Part shown: in pieces, positions 17,368 to 25,942 of the stretch
Position numbering within the stretch: position 1 is the first letter of the stretch
Layout: every line of letters starts with the position of its first letter
NCBI GenBank assembly: GCA_001899005.1
Contig: MKUW01000028.1
Location: 124,001 to 188,000 of the forward strand
DNA from: Chloroflexi bacterium 44-23
GTDB lineage: Bacteria; Chloroflexota; Anaerolineae; Anaerolineales; Anaerolineaceae
Direction: 5' to 3'
DNA length: 64,000 bases
Notes under the pieces: generated by a model
Database searches by the model: none
What the model was told of the DNA's origin: nothing
The model's input: only the letters and a program-made list of their open reading frames with translations
Translations under genes and position numbers: made by a program

Positions 17368-18154
17368 CCTTCAAACTTGGTCGCCGCGACCGGTAACAAT
17401 ATTGGCAAATGTCTCCTTCCCTATAGCGATGAATCCATGCTCTCGTTACGCAGTGAGTGCATTCGTAACGCACCAATGGCTTGGAGCGTTTGTAACTCTC
17501 CAAACCACCACATCTTTATGCCATCAGTAATTGCCGCATGGGCAAAGCATTCGAGATGGGAATACTTTTACAGGTTGGAATGGATTCTCGGATGCTTCGC
17601 CCTTACGAGAGAACTCACCCCAAGAAATCATAATAACTCTCGTTCGGAAGGCCTTTCGCTATTTTATTTTTCAATTGAATTCGTAACGCACCAATGGTTT
17701 GGTACATTCGTAAAGCATTAAACTACCGCTACTTTATGTTATGAGTTTTCGCGCAGCGAAGCAATCTCCCTCGCAGAGGACAAAATTGCGGATTGGGAGC
17801 TTCATGCCCTTCTCGCAACACCATTTATCCACCAGGTATCATGGTATCAATTAAAGGATCAAATTTGTTTAGGAGGTAACAAGTAGGCTCCTTCTGGACG
17901 TTCAAGGTATTTTTGTTCTTCAATATCATCAGCTTTAATCTGCATTACTTAGTGATAACTGTAAATTGCATCATGATTGTCCCCTGGTTCGGCAATTGAG
18001 ATCGCCCAATTAATTCCAACCGGCTCTTTCCGGCGGGTCCCGCAGAACTTCTAATTTCATTTGATTGAGTATTGGATTTCCCAACTTGGACAAATTGAAT
18101 TTTCCTTAACAAGGTGATCTATTTATAAGAGGTATTTTGTAGAAAATGGCAATA
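17368..18154. other. Non-coding region with a repeated 24-mer and possible gene relics
   Basis: About 800 bases without an intact gene. A 24-base sequence at 17461-17484 recurs at 17679-17702 with one mismatch. The first copy is preceded by an inverted pair CGTTACG/CGTAACG. On the minus strand, 17870-18110 reads in two alternating frames as protein-like text (for example IKADDIEEQKYLERPEG), suggesting a decayed gene. No promoter or RNA gene is recognised. Confidence 0.4.
17461..17702. repeat. Direct repeat, two copies of a 24-mer
   Basis: Copies at 17461-17484 and 17679-17702 begin ATTCGTAACGCACCAATGG and differ at one base near the end (C or T). They are 194 bases apart. A third fragment, CATTCGTA, follows at about 17704. 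The origin is unknown. Confidence 0.7.
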
Positions 18155-18189
18155 AAAAAATTGTGAAAGCCAGGCATTCACAATTTTTT
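18155..18189 (-). terminator. Terminator after the flavodoxin gene
   Basis: A perfect 13-bp inverted repeat (18155-18167 with 18177-18189) with a 9-base loop, flanked by A and T runs on either strand. It lies just downstream of the flavodoxin stop and looks like a rho-independent terminator that could work in both directions. Confidence 0.8.
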
Positions 18190-18213
18190 CGATCACTTCA
18201 AAATAAGCCCATT

Positions 18214-18708
18214 CTAATTTAAAAAAAGGTTTCCACTCCAGGCATCAATTTGGTCCCATTTCCGATAATCCCCTTCCGGAACCTTCAATGCCTTCACTAT
18301 CAATTTCTCCAGCAATTTTAAGCGACGAAAGTCGATTTTCCCGGCAAAGAAACCTTCGCTATCCGGTTTTATGATTGCACGCAACGGGTTGAGATAATCG
18401 CTCACGATTTTTCGGTTTTCCATCGTATCTTCATTCAGGGTCATACAGACAATAAAGACACCAAATTTCTTTTTTTTCAATTCTGCCAGGTTGTTTTCAA
18501 CAAATGCCATTGCTTCTGGTAAAAGCTTTCCAATTCGAATGGCACTTCCCAGAATAATGGAGTTGTATTGTGATATGTCAGCTACGCTCTTGACAGGCAG
18601 AATAACTACTTCTTGTCCTTTTTCCTGTAACATATGCCCCATATAATTGGCAATTTCCTGTGTGGACCCTGTTTTACTGGCATAAGCAATTAAGGTCTTT
18701 TTTAACAT
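18214..18708 (-). CDS. Flavodoxin-domain protein (HemG-like)
   Basis: A 164-residue flavodoxin. The FMN-phosphate loop is S-K-T-G-S-T-Q-E-I-A at residues 11-20, followed by I-I-L-G-S-A-I-R-I-G-K-L (loop 60) and F-V-E-N-N. The R-I-G-K-L segment and overall length match the Flavodoxin_5 group that includes the protoporphyrinogen oxidase HemG. A role in haem synthesis or as a general redox protein is possible, and no haem gene is nearby to decide. It appears to be a single-gene unit with a terminator behind it. Confidence 0.85.
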   Translation of the reverse strand: MLKKTLIAYASKTGSTQEIANYMGHMLQEKGQEVVILPVKSVADISQYNSIILGSAIRIGKLLPEAMAFVENNLAELKKKKFGVFIVCMTLNEDTMENRKIVSDYLNPLRAIIKPDSEGFFAGKIDFRRLKLLEKLIVKALKVPEGDYRKWDQIDAWSGNLFLN

Positions 18709-18904
18709 ATTAATTCTATGCTCCGTAACAATTCATTTTGCGCGTGAAAATTCAGACAGTTTAGTTCTTTCAAGCATTCATAATTTTTACGCCAACTTTC
18801 ATTTTAACACCTTTTTACACCTGTGACAAAATTCAGATAATAATGGTAATGTTTCTAACCTGTTAACTGGAGCCGAAATGACGATGATTGATGAATATCA
18901 CTGC

Positions 18905-19370
18905 CAAATCAAATGATTGGCAGCTTTAATCGATTCTTTATCACACAGCGAAACAACAGACTGAATAATGCCGGTGACAGCGTTGGTCATCTCATTCCTT
19001 GCAAAGACGATCGCATTCGATTTCAAAAGATGGCAAGCTTACCATGCAAATTTCATTAATATAGGTTCGTCTGTTGTGGGCTTGACCAAGGTGACCATTT
19101 GCCAGCCAATTTGCTCTAATTGGGATTGATCTGTAACGGTATCGCGCGTCAGAATGCCACCATGCATAGCAGGGTGCAGAGTTTTTACTCTTGCATTCAG
19201 AATTTTTGGTGAGCCACACTATTCAGCAATTTCTTCAACCTTGAGATTGTTCTAACGCAAAAAACGAGCCATGCCGCCGGATGCCAAAGAAAACATCAAT
19301 TCTCCACCAAAAAAATGCCAAAATCCAGTATGCCAGCTTTATTAGCTACCGAGATCATAGCGGTGGGCAT
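18905..19370 (-). pseudogene. purH: purH remnant (IMP cyclohydrolase / AICAR transformylase)
   Basis: Minus-strand text in shifting frames matches PurH. From the ATG at 19370, which overlaps the purB stop, it reads MISVANKAGILDFG, like the PurH N-terminus. After a frame change come GELMFSLASGGMAR and then, past two stops, ARVKTLHPAMHGGILTRD, equivalent to the VKTLHPxxHGGIL motif of the cyclohydrolase domain. Further down, LKSNAIVFA matches the KSNAIV block of the transformylase domain. About 1 kb of normal gene is missing between these parts. There are at least two frameshifts, several stops and a large internal deletion, so it cannot give a working enzyme. Confidence 0.8.
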
Positions 19371-20755
19371 TTTAGCTCCCCAAATATCCTGGCAGACATT
19401 TGTAAAGCCCACTGTTTGGCCTTACCGGTATATCCATCAACCTTTAAGAGCTGGTCGATTTCCTGTGGAGAAAGGTAACGCGTAATACGCGTATCATTTT
19501 TCAATGCGTTGATTAACGGGTTTTGTTTCCCATTTTGCAAATCCTTCCAGGCGGTGAGTGTGTGCTCCCGCAGCAATTCATGCATTTCCTGACGGTCGGC
19601 ACCTCGTTTGCTCGCCAGCATCATGATTCGTTCTGTACTCGCAAACGGAGCATAGCGATCGAGGTTGGCCTGCATCACCTCTGTGTGAACTTGCAACCCA
19701 TCCAATAATTTCTGAGCAGTAATTAATAGTTCATCGCATATCAAAAAGGATTCTGGTAAAAGCGTCCGGCGGTTTGCGCTATCATCAAGTGTGCGTTCAA
19801 GAATGGAATTTGCAGCATTTTGCCAGGCAATTTGTGGGTTAACAGAAAGCTGACGTGCCAGTGAATCAATTTTTTCTGCCATGATCGGGTTGCGCTTAAA
19901 AGGCATGGCAGATGACCCGACCTGTTTGGCACTGAAAGGTTCGCTGACCTCACCTACCGCAGGCGATTGCAAAAAGCGTAAATCAAGCGCAAATTTGGAT
20001 AACGAAGCTGCTACAGCGGCTAATGCTGAAATAAAAATAAAATCCTGGCGGCGCGGGTAGGTTTGCGAGCTGATGGAATAGAAAGGCAGATCAAGCAACT
20101 GGGTGAGCCTATTTTCAAAATCCGTGATTTTGTCTTCCCCAATCAGGTCAGCATACCCGGCAGCGGTGCCAACCGCACCTTTGAACCCCTTTCCGCGGAT
20201 TTCTGCTCTTAATCGGCGTAAGTCTTGCCAGTCGTGCAGTAAGTCTTGAGCATAAAGCGACAAACGATACCCCAGTGTGGTCGGCTCGGCTGGTTGGAGG
20301 TGCGTATAAGCCATAACAGGTTGAGCTGCATATTGTTCTATTTTTTTCGCAAACGTTCTTAATAACTCTTCCAATCCACCCAAAATCAGATCGACAGATT
20401 GGCGCAAACGTATTGCATCTGCATTATCCTCAATATCCATTGAGGTTGCACCAAGATGAATGATCCCGCCAGCCAAGGGGCTCTGAGCTGCAAAAACCTT
20501 TAACTCCGCCATTAAATCATGATGAATTTCGGCTTCTAGGTGCAGAGACCACTCCATATCAACAGCCGAGACTGCCTGATCCATTTCATCGACTTGGTCC
20601 GCAGTTACCAATCCGAACTGCATCTCAATGCGGGCCAGTGCAACCCAGATGCGGCGCCACAAACGTCGCTTATTAACCTCGCTCCAAACGGCGCGCATTT
20701 CTGAGCTGCCATACCGCCAACTGAACGGAGATAGATAACTCTCAAACGAAAACAT
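19355..20755 (-). CDS. purB: Adenylosuccinate lyase
   Basis: A 466-residue member of the fumarase/aspartase superfamily. The signature S-S-A-M-P-F-K-R-N-P is intact (about residues 280-290), with T-S-M-D-I-E-D-N near residue 105 and Y-T-H-L-Q-P-A-E-P-T (about residues 150-160). PurB makes AICAR from SAICAR and AMP from adenylosuccinate. The frame is full length without disruption, although the downstream partner purH is decayed. The last codons overlap the relic purH start, so the two were once a coupled purBH unit. Confidence 0.92.
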   Translation of the reverse strand: MFSFESYLSPFSWRYGSSEMRAVWSEVNKRRLWRRIWVALARIEMQFGLVTADQVDEMDQAVSAVDMEWSLHLEAEIHHDLMAELKVFAAQSPLAGGIIHLGATSMDIEDNADAIRLRQSVDLILGGLEELLRTFAKKIEQYAAQPVMAYTHLQPAEPTTLGYRLSLYAQDLLHDWQDLRRLRAEIRGKGFKGAVGTAAGYADLIGEDKITDFENRLTQLLDLPFYSISSQTYPRRQDFIFISALAAVAASLSKFALDLRFLQSPAVGEVSEPFSAKQVGSSAMPFKRNPIMAEKIDSLARQLSVNPQIAWQNAANSILERTLDDSANRRTLLPESFLICDELLITAQKLLDGLQVHTEVMQANLDRYAPFASTERIMMLASKRGADRQEMHELLREHTLTAWKDLQNGKQNPLINALKNDTRITRYLSPQEIDQLLKVDGYTGKAKQWALQMSARIFGELKCPPL

Positions 20756-20959
20756 GGTTCACCAACCTGATATGTTATCAAATTATTATAACGGGGATTA
20801 TCATTTGCAATGTTTTGAAACCGAATTGTTATAAATTGAGCGACCTTTTAACCAATTAATCCAAAAGTCTCATTCATTCGAGAATAAACCCAAATTCGCC
20901 AGGATCTGAGGGCGTAATGATAGAATTGGCACATCCCTTAGTGAGAGATTGCTCGAAAA

Positions 20960-22594
20960 TTGGATTTATATTATTTTTTGCTGGCCCTCAGCCCGGTGAT
21001 TCTGGTAACCTTTACAATTATCGTTTTAAGAATGCCGGCTACACGAGCCATGCCAATCAGCTTGATATGCGTGGCTGGTATCGCTATGGTAGCCTGGCAG
21101 GTGCCCGGATTGCAAGTAGCCGCCGCCGCTCTTGAGGGTTTCATCATTGCAATCTCACTTATCTGGATTTTATACGGGGCTGTATTACTGCTTAACATGC
21201 TTATCAGCAGCGGTGCGATGGAATCCATCCGCGCCTGGTTTACCCAAATCACGCCCGATCAACGCATTCAGGCTATTATCATCGCCTGGCTGCTGGGTAG
21301 TTTTTTGGAAGGTGCCGCTGGCTTTGGCAGCCCAGTGGCGATCTGTGCACCTCTCCTGGTTGCGCTGGGTTTCCCACCCATGGCCGCGGTTGTGATGGCA
21401 CTTCTTTCCAATAGCATAGCAGTGGCTTTCGGAACCGCCGGAAGCACTATTCTGGTCGGGGTTTTACAGGGTATTCAACTGGGAAATGGGAATGCAGTTA
21501 ATGTGCACCCATTATTGCAGCCGGCAGCATTACCAGGCTTGATGGATGCTGTCAGTGTACAGGCGGCGTTAATCAATCTCCTACCCGGAACAGTCATTCC
21601 TCTAATTTCTGTTTTGATCCTGACTCGGTTTTGGGGAAAGAATAAAAGTTGGGCGCAAGGACTGCAAGTTTGGAAGTATGCTTTGCTTTCCGGCTTCAGT
21701 TTCGTTGTCTTCTCGGCACTGGTTGCCATCTTCCTTGGGCCGGAATTTCCGACCATACTTGGCAGTTTGTTAGCTTTAATCCTTATGGTCAGCCTGGCCA
21801 GACGAGGTATTCTGATCCCCAAACAAGCCTGGACTTTTTCAGGTGAGCCGGCTGAAATAAGTGAAACAAATCTACTGCATGAGGTGACATTTACGCGCGC
21901 CATCAGCCCTTATATACTGGCAATCAGCCTGCTGGTGCTATCCCGTCTCGATTTTTTGCCACTCAAAACCTGGTTGAACAGTGTCCAAATTGGTATGGCC
22001 AATATTTTCGATACACAAATCAGCACGTTTTTCTCCCCAATCTACTCGGCAGGAGCCATATTTACCCTAGCAACAGTCTTAAGCTTGTTCATCGTGCAAA
22101 CCCCTCCAAAACGTATATGGCTGGCTGTGAAAAATACGAACCGTGCATTGCTGCCCAGCATGATTGCCCTGGGAGCTGCCATCCCGATGGTACGTATTTT
22201 CATTCACTCTTCGGTCAATGGAATAGGCTTACCCAGCATGCCTTTTGTTCTGGCTGAAAACATTTCAAGCGTATTGGGCCCGGTTTGGGCAGCCGCAGCA
22301 CCTTTTCTGGGTGCTTTAGGCGTCTTTATCGCGGGCAGTTCCACAGTCAGCAACCTGATGTTCAGCCTTTTACAATTTGATATTGCCGTAGAATATAATA
22401 TTAACCCTGCCACCATCCTGGCTCTGCAGACAGTGGGTGCCTCACTGGGCAAAATGATTTGCGTGGTCAACATTGTTGCCGCCGCTTCAGTTGTCGGCCT
22501 GCATGGTAAAGAAGGCAAGATCATCCGTTATACAGCCTTACCGGCACTGATTGTGTTAACATTGGCTGCCATGGCCGGGGTGCTTCTCCAGTAG
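20960..22594 (+). CDS. L-lactate permease family transporter, TTG start
   Basis: A 544-residue membrane protein with 12 or more helices. The segment L-L-G-S-F-L-E-G-A-A-G-F-G-S-P-V-A-I and later I-A-G-S-S-T-V-S-N-L-M-F are characteristic of the LldP/LctP lactate permease family. It should take up lactate or glycolate with protons at the inner membrane. The start must lie between an in-frame stop at 20942-20944 and the first helix. The TTG at 20960 is the only usual start codon there. No lactate dehydrogenase gene is adjacent. Confidence 0.9.
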   Translation: MDLYYFLLALSPVILVTFTIIVLRMPATRAMPISLICVAGIAMVAWQVPGLQVAAAALEGFIIAISLIWILYGAVLLLNMLISSGAMESIRAWFTQITPDQRIQAIIIAWLLGSFLEGAAGFGSPVAICAPLLVALGFPPMAAVVMALLSNSIAVAFGTAGSTILVGVLQGIQLGNGNAVNVHPLLQPAALPGLMDAVSVQAALINLLPGTVIPLISVLILTRFWGKNKSWAQGLQVWKYALLSGFSFVVFSALVAIFLGPEFPTILGSLLALILMVSLARRGILIPKQAWTFSGEPAEISETNLLHEVTFTRAISPYILAISLLVLSRLDFLPLKTWLNSVQIGMANIFDTQISTFFSPIYSAGAIFTLATVLSLFIVQTPPKRIWLAVKNTNRALLPSMIALGAAIPMVRIFIHSSVNGIGLPSMPFVLAENISSVLGPVWAAAAPFLGALGVFIAGSSTVSNLMFSLLQFDIAVEYNINPATILALQTVGASLGKMICVVNIVAAASVVGLHGKEGKIIRYTALPALIVLTLAAMAGVLLQ

Positions 22595-22620
22595 ATGGTG
22601 ATTTAATGAGAGCGATTCTT

Positions 22621-22778
22621 TTATCACGAAAATTGCGAATGGACGAATACTACGAATAATTAAAATGATTTTTTAGGAAAAGACAGTTAGTAATTTTATA
22701 AAATAGGAGATTGTAAGAATTATTAATATAAAAAGCTCTTATTCGTATCATTCGTTTATTCGAGATATTCGTAATAAA
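22621..22778. repeat. Imperfect inverted-repeat element (MITE-like)
   Basis: A 39-base arm at 22621-22659 matches the reverse complement of 22739-22777 at 31 of 39 positions with no gap. The 79-base centre is AT-rich and non-coding. Both arms are built from ACGAAT / ATTCGT words. The size (about 160 bases) and structure fit a miniature inverted-repeat element or a folded RNA. It sits between the lactate permease and the methyltransferase genes. I see no target-site duplication I would trust. Confidence 0.6.
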
Positions 22779-22805
22779 TATTTTCTTCCATGTTAAAATA
22801 ATAGC

Positions 22806-23654
22806 ATGTCAAATCAAATCTATTTCGGGGATAATCTCTGCATATTACCTACGCTGCCTTCTGAATCGATTGACCTGATTTACATCGATCCCCCTTTTAA
22901 CACCGGGCATACCCAACGCCGGACTGCTATCAAAACCATAGCAGATGAGAAAGGCGACCGCGTGGGCTTTCAAGGGCGCACCTACCGCACAATTTCCGTC
23001 GGCCAAAAAGGTTACCATGACAGTTTTGATGATTACATTTCTTTTTTAGAACCGCGTCTGCGCGAAGCATACAGATTATTATCACCCAATGGGAGTCTCT
23101 ATTTTCACATCGATTATCGCGAAGTGCATTATTGCAAAATCTTGCTGGATCAAATTTTTGGTCGCGAATCATTTCTGAACGAAATCATTTGGGCCTACGA
23201 TTATGGCGCTCGCGGCAAGAAAAAATGGCCGGCCAAACACGATAACATCCTCTGGTATGCCAAAAATCCGGATGACTACATCTTCAATTATGATCTGCTT
23301 GACCGCATTCCCTACCTGGCACCCAATCTGGTAGGCCCAAAAAAGGCAGCGCGTGGAAAGACACCGACCGATACCTGGTGGCACACGATCGTACCGACCA
23401 ACGGCAAGGAAAAAACCGGCTACCCCACCCAGAAACCACTTGGAATTTTACGGCGCATTGTTAACGCCTCCTCCCTTCCAAACAGTCGTGTGCTCGATTT
23501 CTTCGCCGGCTCAGGTACAACCGGGGCGGCCTGCCTGGAATATGGGCGTACCTTTATTTTGATGGACAGTAATCCGCAATCCATTCAGGTCATGCGCAAG
23601 CGTTTCCAAAGCGCCGATGTGGAATGGATTGGATGTGAAGAAATAATAGATTAA
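22806..23654 (+). CDS. Site-specific DNA methyltransferase (adenine-N6 or cytosine-N4)
   Basis: A 282-residue amino-methyltransferase of beta-class order. The catalytic motif D28-P-P-F comes first, a target-recognition region occupies the middle (about residues 40-200), and the AdoMet-binding motif F-F-A-G-S-G-T-T-G (about 232-240) comes last. Y-P-T-Q-K-P marks the entry to motif X. No restriction endonuclease gene is adjacent, so it is an orphan in this window. It could act in epigenetic regulation or be left over from a restriction-modification system. The next gene starts 3 bases later. Confidence 0.9.
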   Translation: MSNQIYFGDNLCILPTLPSESIDLIYIDPPFNTGHTQRRTAIKTIADEKGDRVGFQGRTYRTISVGQKGYHDSFDDYISFLEPRLREAYRLLSPNGSLYFHIDYREVHYCKILLDQIFGRESFLNEIIWAYDYGARGKKKWPAKHDNILWYAKNPDDYIFNYDLLDRIPYLAPNLVGPKKAARGKTPTDTWWHTIVPTNGKEKTGYPTQKPLGILRRIVNASSLPNSRVLDFFAGSGTTGAACLEYGRTFILMDSNPQSIQVMRKRFQSADVEWIGCEEIID

Positions 23655-23657
23655 GAT

Positions 23658-24299
23658 ATGAAATTTATCGACATCCAAACCTGGAAACGACGCGACCACT
23701 TTTTGCATTTTCACAGCCTGGATTTCCCTTATTTAAACATCACGGCTAATGTGGATCTAACTTACCTCTTGCCCGTGATTAAACAGAGAAATCTTTCCTT
23801 ATTCACCACTTTGGCCTATATCACCACCCGTAGCGCTAATGAGATCCCTGAATTGCGCCAGCGCATCCGTGGGAAACAGGTTATTGAACATGATCTGGTG
23901 CGGCCTTCCTATACGGTGCTGACAAAAGATGATACCTTTGGTTTTGCCACGATTGACTATACGCAAGTTTTTTCTACATTTTCTCAACGCGTTCAGACCG
24001 GCATTGAAGAGACGCAAGTTGATCCCAGCATTCTTGACGAACCTGGCCGCGATGACATGATCTTTCTTTCCACCATCACATGGATCAGTTTTACCCAGAT
24101 CAGTCATCCCCTGCCGCTTAATCCCCCTGATTCTTTTCCACGCATCACCTGGGGAAAACACTTCTCTCAAGCTGACAAAGTACTGATGCCATTGTCTTTG
24201 TGCGCCAACCATGCCCTGGTAGATGGTTTGCATATTGGTCGTTTTTTTGAAGGTGTACAGGCATTGTTGGATCAGCCACAGGAATTTCTGGACGAATAG
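23658..24299 (+). CDS. Chloramphenicol-acetyltransferase-like protein (type A)
   Basis: A 213-residue trimeric-CAT-fold protein. The catalytic motif H-x3-D-G is N184-H185-A-L-V-D189-G190. The neighbouring first His of the classical H-H-x3-D-G is Asn, but the catalytic base H185 is kept. The N-terminus (I-D-x-x-T-W-K-R-R-D-H-F) and F-T-T-L-A-Y are typical. It may acetylate chloramphenicol, yet most environmental CAT-like proteins have unknown acceptors. It is downstream of the methyltransferase by 3 bases and probably co-transcribed. Confidence 0.85.
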   Translation: MKFIDIQTWKRRDHFLHFHSLDFPYLNITANVDLTYLLPVIKQRNLSLFTTLAYITTRSANEIPELRQRIRGKQVIEHDLVRPSYTVLTKDDTFGFATIDYTQVFSTFSQRVQTGIEETQVDPSILDEPGRDDMIFLSTITWISFTQISHPLPLNPPDSFPRITWGKHFSQADKVLMPLSLCANHALVDGLHIGRFFEGVQALLDQPQEFLDE

Positions 24300-24444
24300 C
24301 TTTAGCACACCCTTTTTCCAGAATTATGAGGGAGTAAATTTAACTCATATCTGAGAAATACTTACGGCAAAATCATTCAAGTAACTGCTCTCCATCAATC
24401 AAACAAATTTCACAAAAGCGTTCCTGCTTAGGTTTATACAATCC

Positions 24445-24473
24445 TTGTTTCTCAACAATTAGCGTGCTAAAAT
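24445..24473 (+). promoter_or_regulatory. Candidate promoter of the MFS-tetR unit
   Basis: A -35 TTGTTT (24445-24450) and -10 TAAAAT (24468-24473) are separated by 17 bases. The operator begins 8 bases after the -10 box, so a bound repressor would cover the transcription start. Confidence 0.55.
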
Positions 24474-24480
24474 ATTTTTA

Positions 24481-24498
24481 ACTTACCGAACGGTAAGT
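24481..24498 (+). promoter_or_regulatory. Palindromic operator, probable TetR-family site
   Basis: A perfect 8-bp inverted repeat with a 2-base centre, ACTTACCG-AA-CGGTAAGT. It lies right after the -10 box and about 30 bases before the MFS start codon. Palindromes with an ACCG-nn-CGGT core are typical TetR/AcrR operators, and a TetR gene lies directly downstream of the pump gene. Confidence 0.75.
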
Positions 24499-24526
24499 AA
24501 GTTTAAGTTTTTGTGAGGTTATAACC

Positions 24527-25924
24527 ATGGAAAGTAAACAACGTAATCGTATTCTGACTGTTTTATTTTTTGGCGTATTAATGGGAGCGCTCGACATTGC
24601 CATTGTCGGTCCGGCTCTGCCAGAAATCAGCGCACAATTTCAAATTTCCGACCGGCTGCTAAGCTGGATGTTTTCTATTTATGTGCTTTTCAATCTAATC
24701 GGTACACCTTTAATGGCCAAATTATCCGATCTGAAAGGCCGTCGAAGCATTTACATTCTGGATGTGGCTTTATTTGCTGCCGGTTCATTGCTGGTTGCTT
24801 TTTCTTCCACTTTCTGGGTAGTGCTGGTTGGACGTGCCATTCAGGGCTTTGGCGCCGGGGGCATCTTCCCGGTGGCATCAGCCGTAATTGGCGATACATT
24901 CCCGGTTGAAAAACGCGGCAGCGCTCTGGGCTTAATTGGCGCAGTTTTCGGGATCGCTTTCATCATTGGGCCAATCTTGGGAGGAGTCATCCTTTCGCTG
25001 GCATCCTGGCACTGGCTCTTTATCATCAACATCCCGATCGCAATCGTAATCATTGTTATGGCTTATCGTTTATTGCCCACCACACGCCCGGCACAGGTCG
25101 GTTCTTTCGATTGGAAAGGTATGCTGGTGCTGGCCTTATTATTAGCATCGTTGGCAATTGGCATTAACCAGATCGACACGGCCAATTTCTTGTCCAGCCT
25201 GGTAAGTGTTGCAGTGCTGCCGTTTCTGGCGGCTTTTGTTATTTTTCTGTTTATTTTCATTCGGGTCGAAAAGTCTGCCAGTAACCCAATCATCCCGTTG
25301 ATTTTGTTCAGCCGGAGACAAATGAGTTTAGCTAATGCCCTCTCCTTCGGAGCCGGTTTCATCGAATCTTCGCTGGTTTTCATGCCTCTCCTGGCGGTCG
25401 CTGCCCTCGGGATTAAAGCAGCTACCGCCAGCTTTATGTTAATGCCTCTGGTGATCGCTATGTCAATTGGATCACCCACCTCAGGCCGGTTGTTGGATCG
25501 CTTTGGTTCGAAGGTTGTTTTAAGTTTTGGGACACTGATCGCCGCGATTGGTACATTAATGCTCAGTTTTTTTGCCAGTTCACTGACGATGTATATCGTT
25601 TCAACAATTCTAATCGGTTTTGGGTTATCGGCTCTGCTAGGCGCGCCGTTGCGCTACATCATGTTAAACGAAGCCAGGACCTCAGAACGATCTGTCGCGC
25701 AGGGAGTGACCAACGTTTTTATCAGTGTTGGGCAGCTCCTTGGCAGTGCCTTGGTAGGCGCTCTGGCTGCCTCAGCCGCTAATTTGGTTGTTGGCTATAG
25801 CAACGGTTACCGTTTTATTGGGGTGATTGGACTGATTTTGTTTGGACTTACTTTTCTCCTAAAAAGTAGATCTGCAGAAGTCGAAACCCAACACCAGAAT
25901 AGCGCTGCCGAAATACCAGCATGA
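24527..25924 (+). CDS. MFS multidrug efflux transporter (DHA2 / EmrB-QacA type)
   Basis: A 465-residue protein with about 14 hydrophobic helices. DHA2 markers are present: L-D-x-A-I-V-G-P-A-L-P in helix 1, a motif-A loop (A-K-L-S-D-L-K-G-R-R) after helix 2 and motif C in helix 5 (I-I-G-P-I-L-G-G). It should export toxic hydrophobic compounds using proton flux across the inner membrane. It is followed by its likely regulator, a TetR-family gene, and preceded by a clear operator, so it is probably induced by its substrate. Confidence 0.92.
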   Translation: MESKQRNRILTVLFFGVLMGALDIAIVGPALPEISAQFQISDRLLSWMFSIYVLFNLIGTPLMAKLSDLKGRRSIYILDVALFAAGSLLVAFSSTFWVVLVGRAIQGFGAGGIFPVASAVIGDTFPVEKRGSALGLIGAVFGIAFIIGPILGGVILSLASWHWLFIINIPIAIVIIVMAYRLLPTTRPAQVGSFDWKGMLVLALLLASLAIGINQIDTANFLSSLVSVAVLPFLAAFVIFLFIFIRVEKSASNPIIPLILFSRRQMSLANALSFGAGFIESSLVFMPLLAVAALGIKAATASFMLMPLVIAMSIGSPTSGRLLDRFGSKVVLSFGTLIAAIGTLMLSFFASSLTMYIVSTILIGFGLSALLGAPLRYIMLNEARTSERSVAQGVTNVFISVGQLLGSALVGALAASAANLVVGYSNGYRFIGVIGLILFGLTFLLKSRSAEVETQHQNSAAEIPA

Positions 25925-25942
25925 TGCAAAAAGGAATTGCAA

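Noticed and set aside
17306..17503. Minus-strand frame with a zinc-ribbon-like C-x2-C-x13-C-x2-C pattern
   Set aside because: It overlaps the end of menA, lacks a ribosome site and lies in the repeated 24-mer region. The cysteine pattern is most likely chance.
23799..24308. 169-codon minus-strand frame
   Set aside because: Antisense of the CAT-like gene, which has clear family motifs and the better coding pattern.
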